From positions 1-43,776 of the forward strand of contig JAGWBA010000012.1 of the NCBI GenBank assembly GCA_021296215.1: DNA of 43,776 bases, given 5' to 3'. Positions 36,256-43,776 of this stretch are shown here, piece by piece. Each line of letters opens with the position of its first letter. Positions within the stretch are counted from its first letter, which is position 1. The translations under genes were made by a program, and so were the position numbers. Source of the stretch: Flavobacteriales bacterium (GTDB taxonomy: Bacteria; Bacteroidota; Bacteroidia; Flavobacteriales; ECT2AJA-044). The notes beneath the pieces were generated by a model. It was not told the origin of the DNA. It did not search any database and saw only the letters and a list, made by a program, of their open reading frames with translations.

Positions 36256-38661
36256 ATGGCGAAAGCGAAAAAATCCATAAAAACTACCAAAACGAAGAGA
36301 GCGCGTAATGAAAACGCGTGGTATCGACGTAAGAGCACACACACCGCAGTGGGTCTTTTACTGCTGTTCTTTTCCATGTTCGGATTCATTGCGTTCACGA
36401 GTTTCTTCTTTCATTGGAGTTACGACCAAAGCACCTTGCGCGAGGGATTGCTCGCAAGCGACGTGCGCAATATTTTAGGAAAGGCCGGAGCGATGGTATC
36501 TCATTTACTCGTGTGGCGTTACTTTGGTGTTAGCGCGTATTTCATCCCCTACTTTTTATTGATCCTGGGCATCAAAGTGTTGTTTCAACCCGAGCGGCTG
36601 AAGCCTCGAAAGTTATTGTGGGGAGGATTATTGGCCATGATCTGGTTCGTGGCCTTGACCGGATTGTTGTTTTCGGAATCGCACCCCGTTTGGGCGGGTG
36701 GGGCGGGATATACCGTGTTTTTGTGGATGAAGAAAGGCATTGGCACCGTGGGTACGGCCTTGGTGCTGTTTTTTACGGTATTGTTGGGCATCGTGCGGTT
36801 CTTCAATATTACTCCGGCACACTTGCAGAATTGGTTGAGTCGTCCAGAAAAAGCATCGGCACCAGCTTCAGAGATGGCCGATGCAAACGCCGAATTAGAA
36901 GCGATACCAGAGGAAATAGAAACGGAAGAAGAACTGCCTAGTCAGGAGGTCGACCTTTCGATGGACGATACGCATCGTGCCGATGAGGCAGAAGAAGAAG
37001 AGCAACAGCAACAAGAAGAAGAGAAAAAGCCGTATCCTGAGCCCGAGGTTGTGGATGAAGCCGGTGATGATGTGGAGTTGAGTGTTGAGGAAACCGTTGA
37101 GGAGGAATTGAGTGAGGACGACGCTAAGGCTAAGCGAAAGGTGGAGGATTTTGGGGCGTATGATCCGCGGCTCGATCTATCGACGTACCAATTTCCGACG
37201 ATCGACCTGCTGAACGACTACGGTAAGTCGAATATAACGGTCGATCAAGACGAGTTGGAGGCCAATAAGAACAGGATCGTCGAGACGCTCAAGAACTACA
37301 AGATCGAGATCGCGAAGATCAAAGCGACCATTGGGCCGACCATTACTTTGTACGAGATCGTTCCGGAGGCGGGAATTCGCATTTCGAAGATCAAGAATCT
37401 GGAAGACGATATTGCGCTGAGCCTTTCGGCTTTGGGTATACGGATCATTGCTCCTATACCGGGTCGCGGAACCATTGGTATTGAAGTGCCGAATACGAAG
37501 AAGAACATTGTTTCGATACGCTCTGTGATCGCCTCGGAGAAATTTCAGAAATCGGAAATGGAACTCCCGATCGTACTGGGGAAGACCATTTCGAACGAAA
37601 CCTTCGTGACGGACTTGGCGAAAATGCCCCACATGCTCATGGCCGGGGCGACCGGTCAGGGTAAGTCGGTCGGATTAAACGCCGTGTTGACTTCGCTGCT
37701 GTATAAGAAGCACCCTACAGAGGTGAAATTTGTGCTGGTGGATCCGAAGAAGGTGGAATTGACCTTGTTCAACAAAATCGAACGACATTATTTAGCCAAG
37801 CTTCCGAATGAAGAAGAGGCGATCATTACCGATACCAAAAAGGTGATCAATACCTTGAATTCGCTGTGTATCGAAATGGACGATCGGTACGAAATTCTGA
37901 AAACCGCGATGTGTCGTAACATCGTGGAGTACAACAAGAAGTTCGTATCGCGTAAGTTGAATCCCGAAGAGGGACATCGCTACCTGCCTTATATCGTATT
38001 GGTGATCGACGAGTTCGCCGACCTGATCATGACTGCGGGTAAGGAAGTAGAAACGCCGATAGCGCGATTGGCGCAGCTGGCTAGGGCCATTGGTATCCAT
38101 TTGATCATCGCAACTCAGCGTCCGTCCGTAAACGTCATCACCGGTATCATCAAAGCCAACTTCCCATGTAGGATCGCCTTCAGGGTAACTAGTAAAATCG
38201 ACTCGCGCACGATCCTGGATGCAGGTGGAGCCGATCAGTTGATCGGTAAAGGAGATATGCTGATCGCTCAGGGGTCGGAATTAACGCGCTTGCAGTGTGC
38301 TTTCGTGGACACCCCTGAGGTTGAAAAAATTACGGACTTCATCGGGAATCAGCGCGCCTATCCAGAGGCCCACTTATTGCCGGAATATGTTGGTGAAGAA
38401 GGTGGCGAACCCGGAGAAGTAGATTTAGATGATCGCGATAGCTTGTTCGAAGATGCGGCACGCATTTTGGTTCAACATCAGCAGGGATCGGCCAGTTTGT
38501 TACAGCGAAAGTTGAAGCTGGGCTATAACCGAGCAGGTCGGATCATCGATCAACTCGAAACTGCCGGAATCATTGGGCCGTTTGAAGGCTCTAAAGCACG
38601 GAAGGTGTTGATCCCGGATGAAATGGCACTCGATGAGCATCTGCGTCAAGAGAAAGAGTAA
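36256..38661 (+). CDS. ftsK: DNA translocase FtsK
   Basis: An 801-residue chromosome-segregation motor at the division septum. A basic cytoplasmic start is followed by four or so membrane helices within 30-190. Then comes an acidic linker (about 205-300) with runs of Glu and Gln (for example EEEEQQQQEEEKK). The motor domain has Walker A GATGQGKSVGLN near 464-475 and Walker B IVLVIDEFADLI near 580-590. QLARAIGIHLIIATQRPS is the arginine-finger region. The last 65 residues are the gamma winged-helix domain (RILVQHQQGSASLLQRKLKLGYNRA) that reads KOPS sites. It heads a plus-strand cluster of envelope genes. Confidence 0.97.
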   Translation: MAKAKKSIKTTKTKRARNENAWYRRKSTHTAVGLLLLFFSMFGFIAFTSFFFHWSYDQSTLREGLLASDVRNILGKAGAMVSHLLVWRYFGVSAYFIPYFLLILGIKVLFQPERLKPRKLLWGGLLAMIWFVALTGLLFSESHPVWAGGAGYTVFLWMKKGIGTVGTALVLFFTVLLGIVRFFNITPAHLQNWLSRPEKASAPASEMADANAELEAIPEEIETEEELPSQEVDLSMDDTHRADEAEEEEQQQQEEEKKPYPEPEVVDEAGDDVELSVEETVEEELSEDDAKAKRKVEDFGAYDPRLDLSTYQFPTIDLLNDYGKSNITVDQDELEANKNRIVETLKNYKIEIAKIKATIGPTITLYEIVPEAGIRISKIKNLEDDIALSLSALGIRIIAPIPGRGTIGIEVPNTKKNIVSIRSVIASEKFQKSEMELPIVLGKTISNETFVTDLAKMPHMLMAGATGQGKSVGLNAVLTSLLYKKHPTEVKFVLVDPKKVELTLFNKIERHYLAKLPNEEEAIITDTKKVINTLNSLCIEMDDRYEILKTAMCRNIVEYNKKFVSRKLNPEEGHRYLPYIVLVIDEFADLIMTAGKEVETPIARLAQLARAIGIHLIIATQRPSVNVITGIIKANFPCRIAFRVTSKIDSRTILDAGGADQLIGKGDMLIAQGSELTRLQCAFVDTPEVEKITDFIGNQRAYPEAHLLPEYVGEEGGEPGEVDLDDRDSLFEDAARILVQHQQGSASLLQRKLKLGYNRAGRIIDQLETAGIIGPFEGSKARKVLIPDEMALDEHLRQEKE

Positions 38662-38677
38662 TTAGATATAGTTCTGC

Positions 38678-38700
38678 GTTCTTAGTTTGTAGTTCTTAGT
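38678..38700 (+). repeat. Two short direct repeats between ftsK and the lolA-like gene
   Basis: GTTCTTAGT occurs at 38678-38686 and again at 38692-38700, 14 bases apart, in the 42-base gap before the lolA-like start. It could be slipped-strand sequence or a binding site; nothing else is recognisable in the gap. Confidence 0.35.
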
Positions 38701-38703
38701 AAT

Positions 38704-39366
38704 ATGAAAGAGATGATGAAGAAATTACTGTTCATTGCCTTGATGGCATTAGGTTGGCCGGCTGTAGGTCAGCAGGACCCGGAAGCAAAGAAACTTTTGG
38801 ATAAGGTTTCCGAGGCCACAAAAAGTAACGAGAATATCGCCTTGGACTTTTCTGTAACCCTCGAGAATAAATCGGCGAACATCCCGGCGAGCACCATGAG
38901 CGGGAAAATCCTGATCAGTGGTGAAAAGTACCGCTTGGAGTTAGAAGGAAACGAGCAAATCAGCAACGGAGAACGCATTTGGCGCGTTTTGCGCGACGAT
39001 GAAGTGGTAGAGACCATGTCGGTTGACGACCTTGAAGAAGAAGGGTTGACACCAAGCCGACTTTTGACCATGTACGAGAGCGGGTTCAAGTACAAGATGG
39101 GCGATCGTAAAGCGCACCGAATGCACGAGGTTCAGTTGATCTACTTATTTCCTGAGGACGCCTCATCCGCGCCTTATACGAGTATTGAGTTGGCCATCGA
39201 TGTACAGACCAACCAAATCGTTTATTTAATGGAAAAAGGGAAGGATGGCACTATCACTACGTACGAGATCGTTACTTTCCGAACGAACGTCGATGCTCCG
39301 GCCAGTGCTTTCGCCTTTGACAAAACCAAATATCTCGGATTCGAGATCATCGATGTTGGATTCTAA
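38704..39366 (+). CDS. lolA: LolA-like periplasmic lipoprotein carrier
   Basis: A 220-residue periplasmic protein. The signal peptide is about 1-22 (MKKLLFIALMALGWPAVGQ from the internal methionine at 38716); starts at 38704, 38713 and 38716 are all in frame. The mature part is the half-open beta-barrel of LolA/LppX: SVTLENKSANIPASTMSGK, then GEKYRLELEGNEQISNGER and YKFK-like strands, with a closing FDKTKYLGFEIIDVGF. It should carry lipoproteins between inner and outer membrane. It sits 42 bases after ftsK and 12 bases before the lptF/G-like gene, as commonly seen in Bacteroidota. Confidence 0.87.
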   Translation: MKEMMKKLLFIALMALGWPAVGQQDPEAKKLLDKVSEATKSNENIALDFSVTLENKSANIPASTMSGKILISGEKYRLELEGNEQISNGERIWRVLRDDEVVETMSVDDLEEEGLTPSRLLTMYESGFKYKMGDRKAHRMHEVQLIYLFPEDASSAPYTSIELAIDVQTNQIVYLMEKGKDGTITTYEIVTFRTNVDAPASAFAFDKTKYLGFEIIDVGF

Positions 39367-39378
39367 TTCCGACGCGTA

Positions 39379-40878
39379 TTGAAGGTCATATCGAAATTTA
39401 CGCTCAAGGCTTTTGTTAGCCCTTTTGTGATCTCCTTTTTGGTGATCCTCTTCATTCTGCTCATGCAGTTCGTGTGGAAGTACGTCGACGACCTCGTCGG
39501 AAAGGGGCTCGAATGGTATATCATAGCGGAGCTGCTCGTGTACACTTCCGCCAGCTTGGTCCCCCTCGCCCTTCCATTAGCTGTATTATTGGCCAGCATC
39601 ATGACCTTTGGCCGTATGGGCGAGAACTACGAACTGGTGGCCTTTAAAAGCTCCGGTGTTTCCTTGTTCAGGATCATGCGCCCTTTGTTGGTCGCCATGT
39701 TCTTTATGTCGATCGGTGCATTCCTTTTCAGCAATTATGTGATCCCCTACTCCAACTTAAAGAGTGGTGCATTGCTTTGGGACATTACGCGAAGCAAGCC
39801 GGCCTTTAACTTGAGGACAGGAGTATTTTACAACGGAATCGAAGGGTATTCGATCAAGGTCGCCAACAAATCAGGGGAAAACGGAAACCTGTTGGAAGAC
39901 GTCATGATCTACGATCATACGGCGAATAGAGGGAACGTAAAGGTCATCAGTGCAGAGAGTGGCAAGATGATCATGAATGAGGATGACAACATCATGACCC
40001 TTGAGTTGTACAATGGATTCAGTTACGAAGAAATGAATCCGGAGAATCGTCAGAAAAGGAAGAATTACCCGTTGCTTCGGTCGCATTTCAGCAAGGAGAT
40101 CATTCGATTCGACCTGAGCAACTTCAAGATGAAGCGCACCGATGAAGGGCTTTTCAAGAACAACTATAAAATGTTGAATCTGGCCCAGCTAACCCATTCC
40201 ATCGACAGTCTGGATGGGCAATTGAACACGGAAACATCGGACTTCAAGGAACGGTTGAATTCGCGGTACGATTACCAACCTCCTGCTCGAACGGAAGAAG
40301 GGGCCGTTTCTTCGAAACATAAACTCGAGGCGCAGCCCGAGCAAATTGATTCTGTTCCGGGACAGTATCTACTCGAAAACTACGAGCTGCCCGAACAGCA
40401 GCGCATCATACAAACGGCCACGGTATCGGCACGAAATGCCAAAGCCTACGTGTATTCTTACATAGGAGAGTTCAAGAATAAGAATCGTTGGATCGTCAAG
40501 CACAAGCTGGAGACCCACAAGAAATTCACCTTGAGTTTTGCCGTTCTGATCTTGTTTTTGGTCGGAGCTCCACTGGGTAGCATCATACGAAAGGGTGGAA
40601 TGGGTTTGCCGGTAGTGGTGGCCATTTTGATCTTCTTGTTCTACCATATCGTATCGACTACGACCGAAAAATTGGGCCGGGATTTCGTGCTCACTCCCTT
40701 TGGAGCCATGTGGCTATCGAGTATGATTTTACTGCCCTTCGGTCTTTGGCTGACTTACAAATCGACTACCGATTCGGCCCTCTTCAACTCGGAGCGGTAC
40801 TGGCAACCGATCGAAAGACTCTTCAAAAAGCTATTCACTCGAAAAAAGCGCCATGCGGATATGTCAGCTGACGCATAA
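39379..40878 (+). CDS. LptF/LptG-family lipopolysaccharide export permease
   Basis: A 499-residue YjgP/YjgQ family membrane protein, part of the ABC system that pulls lipopolysaccharide from the inner membrane. Six membrane helices are arranged as two sets of three (about 10-125 and 385-475) around a large periplasmic beta-jelly-roll. That domain is longer than in E. coli LptF/G (about 360 residues in all), with an insertion at about 250-360 (rich in charged and proline residues). Whether it is LptF or LptG is not decidable. Translation must start at TTG 39379: the lolA-like stop is in frame five codons upstream, and the first methionine inside lies in helix 1. Confidence 0.9.
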   Translation: MKVISKFTLKAFVSPFVISFLVILFILLMQFVWKYVDDLVGKGLEWYIIAELLVYTSASLVPLALPLAVLLASIMTFGRMGENYELVAFKSSGVSLFRIMRPLLVAMFFMSIGAFLFSNYVIPYSNLKSGALLWDITRSKPAFNLRTGVFYNGIEGYSIKVANKSGENGNLLEDVMIYDHTANRGNVKVISAESGKMIMNEDDNIMTLELYNGFSYEEMNPENRQKRKNYPLLRSHFSKEIIRFDLSNFKMKRTDEGLFKNNYKMLNLAQLTHSIDSLDGQLNTETSDFKERLNSRYDYQPPARTEEGAVSSKHKLEAQPEQIDSVPGQYLLENYELPEQQRIIQTATVSARNAKAYVYSYIGEFKNKNRWIVKHKLETHKKFTLSFAVLILFLVGAPLGSIIRKGGMGLPVVVAILIFLFYHIVSTTTEKLGRDFVLTPFGAMWLSSMILLPFGLWLTYKSTTDSALFNSERYWQPIERLFKKLFTRKKRHADMSADA

Positions 40879-42022
40879 ACCCGCTTATCCGACCGTTGAT
40901 GGCGGTTGCATCGCGATGGCCCACGTGCTCGAATCACTTCTTCGTTCGGGTAATACGGTCGACGTGCTGACCTTATCAACCTTCAAGCATCGCTTTGACG
41001 AAAGCGCTTTTCCCTCAAATGATCGCCTTGAAGTGCGGTCAGTGGAAATCGATCTGCGAACTAAGGTCTCGGATGCGCTTAAAAATTTGGGGCAACGGTC
41101 GAGCTACATCATGGCGCGCTTCGATGCGCCTCAAGTTAGAAGCGCGCTTCAAGAGCAATTGAATAACGGCTACGATGTCATATACATCGAGAGTATCTTT
41201 TGGTTGCCTTATTTGCCCGAACTGAAGTCAAGCGGTATCCCTCTCGTGCTTCGCAGCCACAACATAGAGCATCGAGTTTGGCGCGAATTGGCGTACAAAT
41301 CGAGCTTCCCCCGCTCCGCTTATCTTCGTTTACTTGCTCGGCGCCTACGGCGCGAAGAACATCTTATGTGGCAGGGAGTCGATCAGATTCATTCGATCAG
41401 CTCCTCGGACAGCACGACCATCGCCAAGCATACCTCCGCTGACGTAATTGATCTACCGATGGCCGTCAAAGTGAATGACGAAGTCCCTAATGCTCCTAAA
41501 CCCTTTGTGTGTCATCATCTGGGAGCTATGGACTGGATTCCGAATCAAGAAGGAATGCGTTGGTTTCTCGACAAAGTATGGCCGGGTGTGCAAAGAGCCG
41601 AGTCTCTAGCAGAGTTTCATTTAGCCGGACGAAGAATGTCTGTTGAGTTTCAGCAGATGAAGGGTCCAGGTGTGCGGGTGATCGGTGCTGTTGACGATGC
41701 CAAGGCCTTTAGGGCCGAACACGGGGTGTTGGTGGTTCCGCTATTCAGTGGTTCGGGTCTGCGCATAAAGATACTCGAAGCACTTGCTGAGGGTGTTCCG
41801 GTCATGGCTACGACCAAGGCCATTGAAGGGTTGCCGGAGGTTCAAACGAGTGGTATGTTCGTGAGTGATGACCCTCTTAAATGGATAAAAAAACTGAGCG
41901 TTATCTGGCATCGGCCCGTTGAGGGCCAGAAAATGGCTGAGGACGGGAAGGCTTATGCGAAGCGGTACTTTGGTATGGATGCCCTCGATATTCGCTTGAG
42001 TGAATCATTGCGACAGTTATAA
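40853..42022 (+). CDS. Family 1/4-type glycosyltransferase
   Basis: A 389-residue GT-B fold glycosyltransferase. The N-terminal acceptor domain has the glycine loop PTVDGGCIAMAHVL, and the C-terminal donor domain has HHLGAMDWIPNQEG and VVPLFSGSGLRIKILEALAEGVPVM, with the EX7E-type glutamates. A probable role is adding a sugar to lipopolysaccharide core or another surface glycan; donor and acceptor are unknown. It starts 26 bases inside the lptF/G-like gene, so the two are translationally coupled. It is followed by the ribB-type gene, which has its own promoter. Confidence 0.88.
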   Translation: MRICQLTHKPAYPTVDGGCIAMAHVLESLLRSGNTVDVLTLSTFKHRFDESAFPSNDRLEVRSVEIDLRTKVSDALKNLGQRSSYIMARFDAPQVRSALQEQLNNGYDVIYIESIFWLPYLPELKSSGIPLVLRSHNIEHRVWRELAYKSSFPRSAYLRLLARRLRREEHLMWQGVDQIHSISSSDSTTIAKHTSADVIDLPMAVKVNDEVPNAPKPFVCHHLGAMDWIPNQEGMRWFLDKVWPGVQRAESLAEFHLAGRRMSVEFQQMKGPGVRVIGAVDDAKAFRAEHGVLVVPLFSGSGLRIKILEALAEGVPVMATTKAIEGLPEVQTSGMFVSDDPLKWIKKLSVIWHRPVEGQKMAEDGKAYAKRYFGMDALDIRLSESLRQL

Positions 42023-42044
42023 ACCCTAGGCCGTTCAATTTGGT

Positions 42045-42052
42045 TACTTTTG
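42045..42052 (+). promoter_or_regulatory. -7 box (TACTTTTG) for the ribB-type gene
   Basis: TACTTTTG fits TAnnTTTG and lies 18 bases before the ATG at 42071, between the glycosyltransferase stop and the gene. No flavin (FMN) riboswitch is visible: the leader is too short to hold one. Confidence 0.5.
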
Positions 42053-42070
42053 CGTCGCAAATTTCAAGGT

Positions 42071-43174
42071 ATGTCGCATTTGTTGGATACGGTCGAAGAG
42101 GCCATCGAAGATATTCGGAACGGGAAAGTGATCATCGTGGTAGACGATGAGGATCGCGAGAACGAGGGGGATTTTGTTGCCGCCGCGGAGAAAGTTACAC
42201 CCGAGATGGTGAATTTCATGGCCGTTCACGGGAGAGGACTTATTTGCACTCCCCTACTCGAAGAGCGTTGCGACGAGCTTGAATTGGAGCTTATAGTCGG
42301 GAAAAACACCGCCCTGCGCGAAACACCCTTTACCGTATCGGTTGATTTGAATGGGCACGGTGTTACTACGGGTATCAGTGCATCGGACCGCGCTAAGACC
42401 ATTCAGGCCTTGGTGGATCCGGCGACGAAGCCCGAAGATTTGGGACGTCCCGGACATATTTTTCCGTTGAAAGCTAAGGCAGGCGGGGTTTTGCGCAGAA
42501 CCGGGCACACTGAGGCTTCGGTGGACTTGGCTCGTTTGGCGGGACTGCAGCCGGCCGGAGTGATCGTAGAGATCATGAACGAAGACGGTAGCATGGCGCG
42601 ATTGCCACAATTGCGTGAGATCGCCGACAAGTGGGACCTGAAGCTTATTTCCATCGAAGATTTGATCGCGTATCGGTTGAACAATGAAACCTTGATCGTA
42701 GAGCGTGAATCTTTTGAAGTGGATACCCCCCATGGTCCGTTTAACTTAACTGCATTCGAGCAAAAAACGAACGGTCAAATTCACATTGCCTTGACCAAGG
42801 GGATGTGGAACGAAAACGACCCGGTATTGGTTCGTATGCACAGCAGCACGGTAAAGAACGATTTGCTTCAAGTATTGACACAATGTTCGTTGCCCGATTT
42901 GAATTCGGCAATGGAAAAGATCGAGGCCGCCGGTTCAGGTGTGATCGTGTACTTGAACATGGAAGGACTGGGATCGAATATTCTCGATACGCTAAAGCAA
43001 ATCAAGGATGTAAAATCAACGCCTCCACGTCGCGATGCGCGTGACTTTGGCGTTGGAGCACAAATTTTACGTTCACTTGGGGTACGCAAGATCAATCTTT
43101 TGACCAATCATCCGAGCAAAAGAGTGGGCCTCGTGGGTTACGGGCTCGAGATCGTGGAGAATACGGCTCCTTAA
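42071..43174 (+). CDS. ribB: 3,4-dihydroxy-2-butanone 4-phosphate synthase with degenerate GTP cyclohydrolase II domain
   Basis: A 367-residue riboflavin-synthesis protein. The N-terminal RibB domain is complete: the Mg/acid motif [10 protein letters not shown] at 25-34 and [12 protein letters not shown] at 145-156. It turns ribulose 5-phosphate into the four-carbon precursor. The C-terminal domain (from about 215) still has the GTP cyclohydrolase II outline ([30 protein letters not shown]). The zinc ligands of E. coli RibA are gone: the VHSECLTGD and RCDCG cysteines align to Thr260, Gln271 and Ser273. So it should not open GTP, and a separate RibA is needed elsewhere. I used the ATG at 42071; a TTG at 42050 is inside the promoter box. 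Confidence 0.93.
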   Translation: MSHLLDTVEEAIEDIRNGKVIIVVDDEDRENEGDFVAAAEKVTPEMVNFMAVHGRGLICTPLLEERCDELELELIVGKNTALRETPFTVSVDLNGHGVTTGISASDRAKTIQALVDPATKPEDLGRPGHIFPLKAKAGGVLRRTGHTEASVDLARLAGLQPAGVIVEIMNEDGSMARLPQLREIADKWDLKLISIEDLIAYRLNNETLIVERESFEVDTPHGPFNLTAFEQKTNGQIHIALTKGMWNENDPVLVRMHSSTVKNDLLQVLTQCSLPDLNSAMEKIEAAGSGVIVYLNMEGLGSNILDTLKQIKDVKSTPPRRDARDFGVGAQILRSLGVRKINLLTNHPSKRVGLVGYGLEIVENTAP

Positions 43175-43187
43175 GTACTTGTCGGCT

Positions 43188-43700
43188 CTATGTGAAGGTG
43201 ATGTGACCGAGTTCCTGTATCTGCCGATGTAGGTGATCCTTCAGCTCATGAGCCAATTCATGGCCCTCGTATACGGTCATACTTCCATTGACTCGAGCAT
43301 GTAATTCAACATGGTAGTTCATACCCGCCTTTCTTAATAAGCACTTCTCGGTATTCACGATACCAGTGACCTCATTCGATGCCCTTCTGATTCGGTCGCG
43401 CAGATCGTCGTTCAAATGTTCGTCCATGACTTCTCCCAATGCAGGCCTAAAGATCAGGTAGCTGTTGTACAGTATGAATGCGCTTGCAACCAGTGCAGCC
43501 CAATCGTCAGCAGCCTCATGACCAGGCCAAAAATATCCGGCTACGCCAATGCCTACCAGTGCAGCAACCGATGTGATTGCATCGCTTCTATGATGCCATA
43601 CATCGGCTTTTAATGCCGTGCTATTCGTTTCTTCGCTTTTTTTATTGACCCAACGATACGAAGCTTCCTTCCATAAGATAATGCCAAGTAAAACATACTT
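43188..43700 (-). pseudogene. Cation diffusion facilitator, N-terminal half missing
   Basis: An open frame runs from about 43700 down to the stop at 43188, giving about 170 residues. The helix 5 zinc-site motif is HHRSD in ALKADVWHHRSDAITSVAALV, preceded by IILWKEASYRW. The last membrane helix is WAALVASAFILYNSYLIF, and the cytoplasmic ferredoxin-like domain starts at MDEHLNDDLR. This is the C-terminal half of a CDF (DUF-free, about 300 residues) metal/proton antiporter. Helices 1-3 and the start codon are replaced by IS256-family transposase sequence, in another frame. It is therefore a broken gene, or an assembly join. It converges on the ribB-type gene with a 13-base gap. Confidence 0.85.
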
Positions 43701-43776
43701 GTTTGAGCATTTATTGTAGCCAAATATATTTGTTTTATGATGGCTGTTTCGCTCGTGAAGGCTCCTTTTGTTTTGG
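43701..43776 (-). mobile_element. C-terminal fragment of an IS256-family (Mutator-type) transposase
   Basis: On the minus strand, frame starting at 43774, the bases read KTKGAFTSETAIIKQIYLA followed by TINAQT. KTKGAFTSE is the characteristic segment close to the C-terminus of IS256-family DDE transposases (RKVTKTKGAF). It is normally followed by KW and about 25 more residues. Here the match stops near 43700, where the cation diffusion facilitator sequence begins in a different frame. No stop codon or terminal inverted repeat of the element is visible at the junction. The rest of the element would lie beyond the right edge. Confidence 0.75.

Noticed and set aside
36985-37035. Glu/Gln-coding repeats in ftsK as a possible microsatellite or phase-variable tract
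   Set aside because: The codons are mixed GAA/GAG/CAA/CAG without a regular repeat unit, and acidic low-complexity linkers are normal in FtsK.
1-43776. Search for CRISPR arrays, tRNAs, rRNAs, toxin-antitoxin or defence systems
   Set aside because: Reading both strands I found no regular spaced repeats, no tRNA-like cloverleaf I could support, and no recognisable defence proteins.

Overview
The window looks like a piece of chromosome from a member of the Bacteroidota, most likely a Flavobacteriales relative. The evidence is a secreted protein with a type IX (Por) C-terminal sorting domain, a split transketolase, the parE-small gene-parC arrangement, the ftsK-lolA-lptG-ribB order, and repeated TAnnTTTG promoter boxes with little Shine-Dalgarno signal. 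Genes cover nearly everything; the longest stretch without a gene is about 250 bases. I see no tRNA, rRNA, CRISPR array or prophage.

Layout. 1-78: end of an IS3-family element. 102-7501 (minus): parE, a small membrane protein and parC, translationally linked, then a T9SS-secreted LVIVD-repeat protein with its own promoter. 7579-8673 (minus): ychF, divergent from 8791-11995 (plus), the two halves of transketolase with a VWA-domain protein gene between them. 12023-13565 (plus): an ECF sigma factor, a single-pass membrane protein and a Spy/CpxP-like periplasmic protein, followed by a class III aminotransferase. 14767-19088 (minus): THUMP RNA methyltransferase, priA, a CoA-binding protein and a thioredoxin-like protein. 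19124-22292 (plus): sodium/solute symporter, methyltransferase and ZIP transporter, with overlapping ends. 22412-25549: a thiol-redox block of ahpC, tpx, a small DUF protein, thioredoxin and a TlpA-like lipoprotein. 25797-30526 (plus): prfC, then a GCS2-like ligase fused to CBS domains, directly followed by an AstE/AspA-like metallohydrolase. 30539-36164 (minus): arginase, argS, ffh, folD and a YceI-like lipoprotein, ending at an intrinsic terminator. 36256-43174 (plus): ftsK, lolA-like, lptF/G-like, a glycosyltransferase and a ribB-type protein whose GTP cyclohydrolase II half has lost its zinc ligands. 43188-43776 (minus): a cation-diffusion-facilitator gene without its N-terminal half, joined to the C-terminal part of an IS256-family transposase.

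Most genes are housekeeping. The points most worth a second look are: insertion-sequence fragments at both window ends, including the IS256/CDF junction; the GCS2-CBS plus metallohydrolase pair, in one frame across a single TGA; the VWA gene inside the split transketolase; the pseudo-GTP-cyclohydrolase domain; and a divergent promoter pair that appears to give two leaderless mRNAs. I did not find a clear new defence or mobile system; the GCS2-CBS/M14 pair is the best candidate for an uncharacterised pathway.
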